20,809 nucleotides of DNA from Rhizaria sp. SCN 62-66 (GCA_001724265.1 MEDY01000454.1:1-20809); one strand, 5' to 3'; shown: positions 7,721-18,216, counted from the stretch's first letter. Notes: generated by a model not told the origin, from the letters alone. A program made the numbers and translations.

Positions 7721-9198
7721 ATGCAGCTGGCGACCCGCGACGCGGACCGCTCCTGGGTGGACCGTTTCCACGCCCGCCTCACAGTCGCCGAGAACACTTT
7801 CTTGCTCGGCAACTTTGCCTCGGCGTTTTCGCAGGCCGACGCGATCCTCGGCCAGTACCTATTGCTGTGCCCTGGCCAAAACAAGACCCTGGACACGGAC
7901 GTGCGCCCGCTGCCGCCCGGCGACCCTGCGTACGCATGTCTGGTGCTTGCTGCGGAGAGCCTGCACGAGCAGGGCCTCGCGTCGCAGCTCGACGCGTTTT
8001 TGCGCAAGTATTTCACGTCTCTGTCTAAGATGCCGCTGGAACTGTACCAGCTCTGGGCCACTGTACATAGTGTCGCCGGCAACAGCGCGCACGTCGCTGA
8101 GACCACGGAGAAGCTTATTAGGGCCGTGCAGCACCGGCTGCAGCCTGACGCCTATCAAGGTACGGGCTAGAACTGCCCTCGAAACAAACGAGCGATCGCT
8201 AGTCTTTATCCCCACTTCTCTCTAAAATTCGTACTACATAACACTGTATAAATGAGTTATGAGATCGTGTCTTGTTAAAATGCTGCGTGTTGTTCTATTA
8301 TATTTATATCTCACTTTAACTATGCTTCGTCTCTCTCTTGGCTGTTATATACCGCATTTATGTAGCGTACATCGAAATCCTCCTCTTCCGCGGCCTCGTA
8401 CCCTTAGGCCGCTTCGCCGACGCGCGCGACCTCGCGGGGCTCAACAAAAAGCTCTCGCCAGAGGCGCGTGCGCTGCTGAGTCAGCACGTCGAAGCCGCTG
8501 CCGCCGCAGCCGACGCCAAAGCATCCGCCGCCGCTGCCGCTGCCGCTGCCGCTGCTACTGCTACTGCTGCGAATGCGAATGCGAGTGTGACTGGGACTGG
8601 GACTGGTAGCCACGACTCTCTCATTGGTCCGACATTGCCTTCTGGTGCACATACACAGCTGCACCAAGCCACAGCAACCTCGAGCTTGACCTCGAGCTCT
8701 AGTGCGAGTGCGAATGCCGGGGGTTCAGACAAGCCCTCGCAGCAGCAACAGCAGTCGACTGTTACAACCGCCGGCTCTGGCAGCAGCTCTGACAAGCAAT
8801 GGTACGTCGAGGCTCCGTTCAGCGATGCCGCAGCTCATGCGGCGTGGCTTGGCACTTACACGCCGCATCCGGACCACCCGGCGTACTTACAATCGAAGTT
8901 AGGCCGTCTCGCACTGCTCTGTCTTCGCCTCAGCAGGCGCATTTGCGCGGTATATCACGCGCTAATCGCCACCGTCACGGATTCGGCGCAGCGGCCACAG
9001 CTCATCGCCGCGCTACACACGCTGCTGCGGTTATTTGTGGCGGCTTACATTCTTTACATCACGTACACGCGGTTCCTGCGCGCGCCCCTACAGAGGGCCC
9101 TGCTCACGGTCACCTCGCTGCCCTGGCTCCGCGACGGCGCGACGGCGCTCGCCAACGCCGCAAAGATGGCATTTTCATTTGGAGTCGGGAGTGGTTGA
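7721..9198 (+). CDS. PEX26: PEX26-like peroxisomal tail-anchored protein, two exons
   Basis: PEX26 (PEX15 in yeast) is a peroxisomal membrane protein that recruits the PEX1/PEX6 AAA ATPase to recycle the import receptor PEX5. Exon 1 is 7721-8159 and exon 2 is 8366-9198, giving 423 residues; human PEX26 has about 305. Exon 1 holds helical-repeat sequence like that of PEX26: AENTFLLGNFASAFSQADAI, then AYACLVLAAESLHEQG and PLELYQLWATVHSVAG. Across the junction the protein reads DAYQ-AYIEILLFRGLVPLG, matching the region in PEX26 where a helix precedes a VLLPLG-like turn. An Ala/Ser/Thr/Gln-rich insertion occupies about 188-292. A single hydrophobic segment at about 359-380 (HTLLRLFVAAYILYITY) near the C-terminus fits a tail anchor. 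The start is the first in-frame ATG. The family call comes from pattern and architecture by eye, and such proteins diverge fast, so PEX15 is an equally valid name. Confidence 0.72.
8160..8365 (+). other. Spliceosomal intron of the PEX26-like gene (206 bp)
   Basis: The donor is CAAG/GTACGG at 8160 and the acceptor TATGTAG ends at 8365. It is phase 1: the codon G-CG is rebuilt as Ala. Without splicing, the exon 1 frame ends at a TAG (8168-8170) and exon 2 has no ATG. Removal joins two halves that both match PEX26. Confidence 0.85.
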
Positions 9199-9750
9199 GT
9201 GTGACGCGTGGTATCGGCGTAATTTGAGCTTGTTTGTGGCGTGTTGTAAGGCAGACAAGCTGCCGAGAAGCAGCATGCAGCGCCTTGAGGGAAAGGCTGA
9301 GGCTTGTGACGATTTTGAGTTTTCTGGTCACACTTGAAGCAAACATGTTTAATTTTCGCATCAAGTAGATATCAATACACAAAAAGCCCGCTGGTGGTGA
9401 TTTATTTCAATTGGTTGAAACCGTGGGAAGATATTCATTATTTTGTCACTCTGAGCAAACAGGCGACTCTTCCTTCGAGTGCAGAAAATGCTAAACGAGC
9501 CGCGACCGCAAGCTCGCGCGAATACTGATTCTTTCTACCACCTATACCCCGCCGATTTGACATGAAGAACATATTCGTGCAAGATTCTGTCGGTGGTACC
9601 GGTTTGTTTATTTGTGTTTTGAACCTAGCCCGACATAACCTGCCGTGCGCCTATTTCTTCGCTCGCGCCGCCACTAGACCTCGGCCATGAGAGACCACAC
9701 CTTCCCGGCTCCATATGAAAACCCCGAACGGCTAGTTAAGTGAAACCAGC

Positions 9751-9759
9751 ATATATATA
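9751..9759 (+). promoter_or_regulatory. TATA-like element upstream of the giant gene
   Basis: ATATATATA stands in otherwise mixed sequence about 510 bases before the ATG at 10272. If used, it would give a leader of roughly 480 bases. It is the best TATA-like match in this spacer, but no start site is shown. Confidence 0.3.
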
Positions 9760-10001
9760 GCAGGATTTTGCCCATAGCTACGGTTTTATAATGTTGCTTT
9801 TGTGCAACAATGCACTTCTGGGTCGCTATGAACAGGGGCAAAAAGTCCAAAGGCGGCCATCGTTGTGAGAGTCGTTAGAATTTCGCGAAGCAAATATTCA
9901 CCCCACTTCAGAGTCTATACTCGAATTTTGTCCTCCCTAAAAGACAGATCGCAGTGTGATCTAACTTCTTGTCACAATTTGTTGCTATTCTCACATTATC
10001 T

Positions 10002-10260
10002 GTTTCTATCTGACCTCTTTCCTGCTCTCCTTCCCTCCCTTCCCTTTGCGTGCCACTTGTCACCTTTCGGCGTCTTTCCTGTCCCCAGTGCGAGCGTCCC
10101 TCGCCCCCAAACGACTCCACTTTCTCCTTCGTGCGCGTTAATCCCTCCGCACACCCCTATTTGGCGTCTTTTCCTCCCCTGCTTAGTGGCCGCGCTCGCG
10201 CCCGTCGCCTCCCTCTCTCCCTCACCACACCAACAAACCAACAAACTCGCCCCCTTAACT
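10002..10260 (+). promoter_or_regulatory. C/T-rich leader region
   Basis: Mostly pyrimidine sequence with runs such as CTCTCCTTCCCTCCCTTCCC, ending just before an in-frame TAA (10260-10262). It probably belongs to the 5' untranslated region or core promoter of the giant gene; role inferred from position and composition. Confidence 0.35.
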
Positions 10261-10271
10261 AAACTCGGCCC

Positions 10272-13200
10272 ATGCACCCCCTCGCGTTCAGCCACAGCGC
10301 CGGCAGCAACTCTTTCGGTAGCGGCAGCGCTGCCAGCGGCCTGCTTGGCGCGCGCGTCCCCACCGCGGCTTCCAGCATGCCCGCCGTGCCCGCGTTCACT
10401 ACAAACACATTTACGACGCAGACACCGACGCAGACGACGCATACCCATACGACCGTGGGCTCGAGCCTGAGCCCGACGTCCGCCGCCGCAGCCGCCGCTG
10501 CCGTGTCGTTTCGGCCCAAACCTGCCCCAGTTGCAGCGGCGCCGTCGCTGCCGCTGGCGCTCCCATCTGCGGCCCCCTCAAGTAGCAGCTTTTACAGTGC
10601 CGGACCGAGCGCGAAGCCTGGGCTTGCGTTTGCGCGCCCCAGCGCCAGTGTAAGTACCCCTGGCTCCGGCAGTGTAAGTGCCGCTGCCTCGGGCGCCGGT
10701 GCAGTCTCTAAGCTCTCTCTGGGCAGCAGCGTCAAGCCCACGCCACAACTGCCTCAGCTGCAGCCACAGCCACAGGCAAAGTTGTCGCAGCCTCAGTCGC
10801 CGTCGCAGATGGCGCAACCGCAGCGTCAGCAGCGCAGCTCCTCCGGCCAACACTCAATGCAAATGCAGATGCAGATGTCGAATAATGGAGGCTACATCCA
10901 GACCCCCGCACTGGCGTTGTTGCAGTCGCAGGGCATCTTGCAGGCGCTGCCGAAGCGGGAGCCCCATCCTCAGCTGCTGCAACAGAGTTTGTTCTACTCC
11001 TCCGCTCTCATGGGTGGCCAGTCGGCGGGGGCCAACAGCAACAATAACAGTATCAAGGCGAACTGCAATGGCAACGGCAACAACAGCATTGCCAGTGGCA
11101 GTGCGGGTCTCGCACTGCGGCCCACAGGTTTGAGCCAGAGCCTTACCTACGGCCAGGGTCAGGCGGGGCTGAGTCCTGAGACGCAGCTTAAAATGCTTGT
11201 CATGCCCTCACAGTTGCAGACGCAGCACCAGCAGTCTCAGTCCCAGTCTCATTCGCAATTGCAGTCGGTGCTGCAACACCTCACGACCAGTGACAGCGGC
11301 CACTCGCCGACTCACGGTCACTCCGCTGCTCACGGTCACTCCGCTGCCCACGGTCACTCTCCGGCTGCCGCCGCCACTGTTGCTCACGGTCACTCGCTGT
11401 CCCCGCTGACGTCTGCCGCGACAACGGCCAACGTGTCGCCGAAAACCGACCCCAACGACGGCGACGGCGACGGCGACAACGACGACGACGACGACGATGA
11501 GGAGGAGGATTACAACGCCAATAGTCGCCGCCGCAGCAGCAGCCGCCGTGTCCGCGGCAAGCCCGCTGCTAATGCAGCCTCTGCCTCTTCCCACGGCCAC
11601 GGGACGAGGAGCGGCACGTCCAGCGTGACTCACAGCGGCTTCACCAGTCTGTCCGCCTCGCCCTCAGCGTCGCCCTCGGCGTCGCCCAGCTCGACCGGGC
11701 TCAACTCGCCGCTCGACCTCAACGGCAACGGCAACGACGACGACGATGATGACGACGACGCCGCTGACAACGGCGACGACGACGAGGACGACGGCGATGA
11801 TGACGGCGGCGGCAGCAGCAGCAACAAACCGCTGCGCCAGCGCCAGCGCCAGCGCCAGCGCCAACAGCAGCAGCAGCAGTCCGCCGCGGCGGGGGGCTCC
11901 TCCGTGGCCCTGACGCCGCGGCAGCAGTCGGCGCAGGTGGCGCGCGCGCACAAGGCCCACAAGCGGCAGCTTGAGAAGCAGCGCGCAGCAGACCGGATGG
12001 CGCGCCACGCTTCCGCCAAGAAGGCCGCCGCCGCTGCCGCCGCCGCCGCCGCTGCAGCCGGTGGCGCCGCCTCTGCTGGAACTGCTGCTGCTGCGGCTGC
12101 TGGCACTGGGAAGAGTGATGGCAGCTCACCCACCTACAGCCTCAGCAGCGGCGACGGAGGCGATGGCGGCGAGCTTGAGATCAGTGGGCCTGTCACCAAG
12201 AAGAGCAGGACTCCGCACGCGCGCGGTGGCTTAACTTCCGGCAACGCGTCCCCCGCCTCGCCCCATAGTAGCGGCAGTCAAGGCAGCAACAGCGGCGACG
12301 AAAGCAGCAGTAGCTCCAGTGCCAACACCGACGACCACAACACCGCCGGTAGCAGTAACAACAACAGCAACAGTGTCTCAACAGTGCGTCAGAGCTCGCG
12401 GTTAGCGCACAAGGACCGGAGCGGGGCCGCCAACAGCAGCGGCGGTGGCGTTGGCAGAGGCTGGCGCAGTAAGTTTGACGACCTGATCGCCACGACCCCC
12501 CAGCAGCGCAACAGCAGCGGCAAACAACAACTCGCTGGTGAGATGCTGCAGCTGCAGCAGCTGCAACAGCAGCAAAAGCAACAGCAGCAATATCAACAGC
12601 AGATTCAGCAGATGCAGACTCAGTATGACGCCGCGGCTGCCGCTGCTGCTGCTTCTGCGCACGGCCACTCTGCTCACGGTCACTCTGCTCACGGTAGCTA
12701 TGAGAGCTCGTCCGCGATCGCGAAGCTGCAGCAGCACCAGCAGCAGTACGTGGCCCAACTTCAGCAGCAGCAACAGCAGCAGGTAGCCTTCGCCGCAGCG
12801 GCGGCCGCCGCCATTGCCGCAGCCGGCAACAGTCCTACGCTGAGTGCCACCGGCGGTCATAGCAGCAGTGGCAGCGGCAACGGGCCGATGAATGCCAGCC
12901 CACTCTTGATCTCAAACATGCTCGCGGCCAGCCACATCAACAACAACAACACCAACAGCAACAACAACTGCAACGGCAACGGTGTCGCGAGCGCGTTGCT
13001 ATCGGCCACCCCGCTGAGCGCCGAGGCCGACGCCTTCTTCAAGGCCGAGATCGCGAAGGAGTCGCGGGCGCTGCAAGAGCTCAAGGACACGCACGCGGCG
13101 CAGCTCGCCGCTTTCGAGGTCGCGCTCATGGCCGGCTGCCAGCGCGCGGGCGCGGGCGGGCTCGAGGCCGCGGCCACGCAGCTGCAGTTGCGTCGCGATG

Positions 13201-13421
13201 CGCTTAAGGCCGCGCTCGACGCCGCTATCCAGGGCGCGACGGAGCGATTGAGGGTGGTGCAGACGCAGCTGCAGCTGCAGCAGCAGCAACGGACGCTTCT
13301 GCAGCAGCAACAGCAGGCGCTGCAGCTGCAGCTGCACATCAACCAGCAACAGCAGCACCTGCAGCAGCAACACACGCTACAGCAGGCAACCACTGGCAAG
13401 CAAGGCGCTATGAATAGCAGC

Positions 13422-13466
<45 letters not shown>

Positions 13467-16400
13467 AACAGTAACAACAACAATATCAGCTACAATAGTA
13501 CTGGTATCACGCCTCAGCTCAACGCGCTGAGCATGTTCGCTCTCCAAAAGCCCTCGCCCGCCGCCGCCGCTAGCAATAGCAACGGCACCGGTAGCGGCAT
13601 CTCGAGTTTCATTGGCGGCCCCAACAGCAGCAACAGCGCCATGACTGCAGCTGCGGCGGCGGCGGCGATGAATGGCGGCCTAACTTACAGCGCCGCCGGT
13701 GTCCCGTTGGCCCTCAACCCCGCTGCGATGGCCCTCAGCATGGGCCTGAACCCGGCTCTGTTCGCCAACAACGGCGCCGCTAACGCCGTCAACTCCGCCG
13801 GCGGTGTTGTTGCCGGCATGACCAACCCCGCTGCCTCAGCGCTCGCCGCGGCAGCGAGTCTGCAAAGCGCGTTCGCATTGAACAGTGGCAACGGCGGCGC
13901 GGGCGCGGGCGCGATGACCGGTGCTGCCACCGCGGCTGCGATTCTGCAGTCACAGGCTCAGGCCCAGGCCCAGGTTCAGGCTCAGGTTCAGGCACAGGCA
14001 CAGGCGCAGCAGCAGCAGCAGAGGAGAATGCGCCCTGGTGTCAAGGCCAAGGCTGCCGCGGCCGCCGCCGCCGCCGCTACGCTCTCGAGCGATCCTAACT
14101 CCGCCGCTGCTGTTGCAAACACCAACGCTGACACCGGCGCCGACGCCGACGCTGACGCTGCCACGGCCACGGCCACGGACTCTACCGACACTGGACCCAT
14201 GAACTCCCCTGCAACGGGGACGGCGACGGCTAGAGGCGGTGGTGGGCGCGCTGGCGCTGCCGGTGCACGCGCGCGCAAGGCCGCGTTTGTGACGACGAGT
14301 CCGCACGGGCCCGTGGTCACGAGTCCCGACGGCACGGCAGTGCTCATGACCCCACTCGTGCGCGCCGCCGTCGCCACGGTCCGCAAGACCGAGATGGAGC
14401 TGGCGCGCGCACGGGCCTCGCACGCAGCCAGAACGGGCTTCGCCACCGCCAACGGCCTCAGCCAGAGCCAGAGCCGGGGCCAGGGAAACGATGGAGCTGA
14501 GACGGAGGCTCAACACCAAGATGCGGCGCAGGATTACACAGGCGCCGTGGCCGTCGCCGCGGCCGCACACAGCCGTGCAATGACCGACCTGGCGCGCGCC
14601 GTCGCCCTCAGCCGCAAAGGCACGGCCGCCGCGGCTGCCGAGAGTGCCACCGCCCTGGGCAAGGCCACGGCCGCCGCGGTCAAACGCAACGCCCTGCAGG
14701 CCGCCGCCGCCGCGGCCGCTGCCGCCGCTGCGGCCGAGGCAGAGGCAGAGGCCAAGACCAACACCAAGGCCAAGGCTGAGGCTAAGGCGGCTGCGAGCGC
14801 TGCTCTTGACAGTAACAAATGCACCAACAGCAACAACAACAGCGGCAGCGGCGGTGCGCCGATGGCTGACGCTGACGTTGCCACTGGCGCCGTCGCCGTC
14901 GCTCCAATCGACATAATCTCCAATGTTCCGAATGCCTCTGGCCCTGTCTTCAAAGCTGCGACTACGGCCGCGACTGCGTCCGCGGCTCTGAAGAAGGTGA
15001 ACAAGATTGGCAAAGCCGGCAAGATGACCCTGTCGCTGGCGAAGCTCAAAAGCGCCGCCCGCAGCAGCCTCGCCGCCGCGGCAGCGAAGCTCCTGCAGTC
15101 CAAGGTCAAAACCGGCGCCTCCGCCTCGGCCTTGGCCACGGCCACCGCGGCCGCGGCCGCGGCCCGGGCGCTGCTGGGCAAGAAGCCCAATCACAAGTCC
15201 CGGTACCGCGGCCCGCTGCCGGCCGCGGACCGGGGCGCGCTGGTACGCCTGGGCACGAGTGCCGCCGAGCTGATCGACGACGACTCGATCACGGTGCTGC
15301 CCGTAGCGCCGACCGCGCGGTCGCACCCGATCCAGCTCCAGCGGTCCAAGGCCGACGTCGCGGCCATTGCGCGCGCGAAGGGCGTTATCACGATCATCCG
15401 CAAGCCCACGCCCGCGTCCGCCTCCCTCTCTGCGGCCGCTGCTGGTGGTGGTGCTTCGACTGCTGTATTCCCCAGCCTGGGTCCGCACTTCGCGATGAGC
15501 GTGCCCGCGGCGGCCGTTTCGGCGCCCGCGGTGCTGCAACAGCTCCAGCAGCAGCAGCAGCAGCAGCAACAGCTCCAACAGCAGCAACAGCAGCAGCTGC
15601 ATCTCCAGCTGCAGCTCCAACAGCAACAACAACAGCAACAACAACAGCAACAACAGCAGCAGCTGTTGGGTCTCGCTGCCGGCGGTGTCGCTGCCGGCGG
15701 TGTGCCCTTCGCGCCCTCAGCCCCCAGCGCCAGCGCCAGCCAGCCGTTACCGGGCACTCAGCCGTTGAGCGGCAGCGAGATGCTTCTCGGTGCCCACAAG
15801 CAGCGTATGGCCTCCGCTACCGCTGCCGCCGCCGCCGCTGCTGCTGCTGCTGCTCCTGCGGCCGCCGCTAGCAAAGGCACCCACGGCAACAGCAACATCA
15901 GCAGTACCCCCTCTGTCGGTGTGAGTGCGAATACCAACGCCATGGGCGCGAATGCCGGCAGTGTAAGCAGGAATGCAAACACCATGGGCACGAACGCAAA
16001 CACTGCTGCGCTGCTGTCTGCCGTCGCGGCCGCCTCCGCCGCCTCTGCCGCTGCGGCCGCCGCCGCTGCCGAGGGATACGGCCAGCCCTTGGTCAAGCGC
16101 GCCGCGCTCGCGAGCAACAGCCCCATTAGCGCCGCCGCCACCACTTCTGCACCTGGCTCTGGCGCTGCGATCAAGACTGGCGGCACTGCGTTCAGCGGCA
16201 GCGGCCTGGGCGGCAACGGCAGCCATGCGATGGCGCTGTCCGCGCTGAGCCCGCCGCTGCGCCCCACCGCGACCACTGCGCCCACCCTCGCCGCCCTGCT
16301 CGCGGCTCCCGGCAAGCCCATCACCGCGGCTGCCGCTATTGCCACGCACGCACACACGCACACGCACAGCGCGGCGGCCCTTGTGGGCACGCTGCTGGGC

Positions 16401-17972
16401 AGCGGGGCTGTAAGCACTGGCGGGGCCGCTCTGCACGCTGTTGCCCTGCGCCTGCAGCAACAGCAGCAGCAACAGATGCAGATGCAGCAGCGACTGACGT
16501 TGCAGCAGATGCAGCAAATGCAGCTGCAGCAGCAACAGCAACAGCTCCACATGCACCTGCAGCAGCAGCAGCAACAGCAGCAGCAACAGCAGCAGTTCCA
16601 GCAGCAGCACCAGCACCAGCAGCAGCTTCTCGTGACCCGCCAGCCCACCGTCGCCGTGTCGGTCCGCCGTGGGCGCCCGCACGCCGACTACTCAGACTAC
16701 ATCGCCTCGCTGCTTATCACGCGGCTGGACCACGGCCGCGGCATCATCCCCTGGGAGCACGCCAGCGCTGAGGCCATCGCACGCGGCAGCCGCAAGTACG
16801 GCCGCTCGTCCGTCTTCGGCCGCGTCAACGCCATCAAGACCTTCCTGGGCAACTTCAGCGACGCAGAGAACCAGACGCGCATCACTCTGCGCGTCGCCGC
16901 GATGGCCGACGCGATGCTTCGGCGCCAGTACCCGCAGGGCTTCCTCCTGCCGCACGTTGACATCCCCCCAGTGCCGGCTGACGCCGACGCGGACGCAAAC
17001 GCAAACGCAAACGCCGCCGCGGCCGCCGCGGGCGCGGGCGCGGGCCTCAAGGCGGCGGGCAAGGGCAAGAAGGCCGCCGCCGCCGCCGCCGCCGCCTCCC
17101 TCAAGAGAGCGTCCGAAAACGCGGTGGGCGGCTCGGCTGCTGCCAACGCCGTCGTGACCGCCACCGCCGTCGCGGCCGCGCGCGCGTGCCCGAAGCCGCT
17201 GCCGGTACGTCTGGCGGGCACCAACGTCACCGCCACCGACGTGGCCATTGCCGCCCTCGACAGCTTCGAGACGCTGACGGGCATTTACGCGCGCATCGAC
17301 ACGGCCGAGTGGACTGGCCCTGGCGCGCCGCCGCTGGTGCCGCTGCTGGCCGCGCTCTTCCGCAGCAACGAGCGCCGCCAGGCCGCCGAAGACAGCGCGA
17401 CGGCCATGCGCGCCGCGCTGGGTATGCAGCAGCTGCAGCAGCAGCAGGCGGTGGACCAGCGCCAGCAGCAAAAGCTGCTGCAGCATCAGCAGCAGCAGCA
17501 GCAGGCCGAGCTCCGGCAGCAACAGACGGAGCAGCGCCAGATCCAGGCGGAGCAGCGGCAGCTGCAGGCAGAGCAACGGCAGGCCAGCAAGGCCGCCGCT
17601 GCCCTGTCCGCCGCGTCTGCCGCTGAGCGCAAGCTGATCGCCATGGAACGCAAGATACTCGAGCGTAAAGCGCGCAGCCGTAGCCGCGGTCCCCAGGATC
17701 TCGACTTCATCTTCGTTCCTAGTCAGGACCAGAGCCAGAGTCTCGGCGCGAGAGTCGGCAATTGGGCGACCGATGCCGCCGCCTCCAGCAGCGCTAATGA
17801 CGACAAATCCGCCGCTTCCAGCAGTAACAACAGTAACGCTGCTTCTGTAGATGTGCCGAATGTGCCTGTGGTCAAGCGTGAAAGCGTCCCCGACGGTGGC
17901 GCTGCCCACGGTTCCTTCGGCGGCGACATCAAAGTTAAGCCGGAGCCCGTCGAGCGGACGCGGACTCAGTAA
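10272..17972 (+). CDS. Giant low-complexity protein (2566 aa), probable nuclear regulator, family not recognised
   Basis: A single uninterrupted frame runs from ATG 10272 (in-frame TAA at 10260-10262) to TAA 17970-17972. Most of it is Ala, Gln, Ser, Asn and Gly runs, as in many transcription coregulators. In order: a Ser/Ala/Pro-rich N-terminus; His-rich AHGHS repeats (343-376); acidic runs (396-413, 489-514) flanking a basic SRRRSSSRRVRGKP patch; an RQ repeat; a basic helix ARAHKAHKRQLEKQRAADRM (about 557-576); a second AHGHS cluster (796-806); a predicted coiled coil (917-1007) running into poly-Q; poly-N (1050-1071); and poly-Q tracts near 1755-1798 and 2062-2118. RRGRP near 2131 resembles an AT-hook core. 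It is followed by an unbroken, conserved-looking module (2122-2236, with SDYIASLLITRLDHGRGIIP), another non-repetitive segment (2306-2370), a Gln/Glu/Arg coiled coil, and a tail with SUMO motifs VKRE (2534-2537) and VKPE (2555-2558). A nuclear role is inferred from these motifs. Confidence 0.85.
11298..11397 (+). repeat. His-rich AHGHS repeat cluster, copy 1
   Basis: In-frame units of GHS and HGHS, with the nucleotide unit GCTCACGGTCACTC recurring, encode residues 343-376 of the giant protein. The same unit recurs about 1.3 kb downstream. Confidence 0.8.
11640..11692 (+). repeat. SASP coding repeat
   Basis: Three in-frame units of about 12 bases (TCGCCCTCGGCG-like) encode SASPSASPSASP in the giant protein. 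Ser-Pro pairs could be sites for proline-directed kinases. Confidence 0.7.
12658..12696 (+). repeat. His-rich AHGHS repeat cluster, copy 2
   Basis: Three near-identical 15-base units encode AHGHSAHGHSAHGS (from about residue 796). They share the GCTCACGGTCACTC core with the upstream cluster. Confidence 0.75.
13421..13465 (+). repeat. Pure (CAA)15 microsatellite encoding poly-Asn
   Basis: An uninterrupted CAA-period tract of about 45 bases is read in the AAC frame as Asn in the giant protein. It continues with AAT and AAC codons. It is far purer than the mixed CAG/CAA poly-Gln tracts nearby, so it is likely length-variable. Confidence 0.85.
15536..15664 (+). repeat. Poly-Gln coding tract
   Basis: Mixed CAG/CAA codons with scattered CTC/CTG/CAT encode a Gln-rich tract (about residues 1755-1798). 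It is low-complexity, probably disordered or coiled-coil forming. Confidence 0.85.
16456..16623 (+). repeat. Poly-Gln coding tract with Met/Leu/His interruptions
   Basis: A mixed CAG/CAA tract interrupted by Met, Leu and His codons (about residues 2062-2118). It lies just before the AT-hook-like motif and the unrecognised module. Confidence 0.85.
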
Positions 17973-18120
17973 CTCTCACGAGTCCCGGTCGCCGTGAAAC
18001 GAAATCAAACAAAAACAAATTATTTTCGTGTTGGACCGGCAACCACCGATTTGATGCGCGATACGCCGGCACATCTCACCGAACTATCGACTTGGCTTTG
18101 CTTCCGTAGCAACGAACTCA

Positions 18121-18150
18121 AGGTCACTCCAAACGAGGTCACTCCAAACG
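18121..18150 (+). repeat. Perfect 15-base tandem duplication
   Basis: AGGTCACTCCAAACG occurs twice head to tail with no mismatch, about 150 bases after the stop of the giant gene. The perfection suggests a recent duplication. Confidence 0.8.
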
Positions 18151-18216
18151 TAAACATGTGTGGATGCTTTTGCACAGCATCTTTCATCATAACGAACAAG
18201 ATATGAATTTCAACTC

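Larger units (their letters stand above)
9199..10271. other. Spacer and leader between the PEX26-like gene and the giant gene
   Basis: 1073 bases carrying the 3' flank of the PEX26-like gene and the promoter and leader of the next gene. It includes a TATA-like run at 9751-9759, a 6-bp hairpin (TGTTGC/GCAACA, 9792-9809) and a C/T-rich stretch from about 10000 to 10260. I see no credible gene in it. Confidence 0.5.

Noticed and set aside
8481-8795. Minus-strand frame opposite the PEX26-like exon 2
   Set aside because: It is the antisense of Ala/Gln-rich low-complexity coding sequence, with no motif.
13950-15653. 567-codon minus-strand open frame opposite the giant gene
   Set aside because: It is the antisense of GCC/CAG-rich codons, reads as Leu, Arg and Gly runs, and has no independent motif. 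The same holds for the minus frames at 15747-16682, 15758-16648, 16692-17909 and 12857-13483.
18121-18150. True nuclear receptor response element
   Set aside because: The AGGTCA match is six bases, the DR9 spacing is atypical, and it arises from one duplicated 15-mer rather than from selection on both half-sites.
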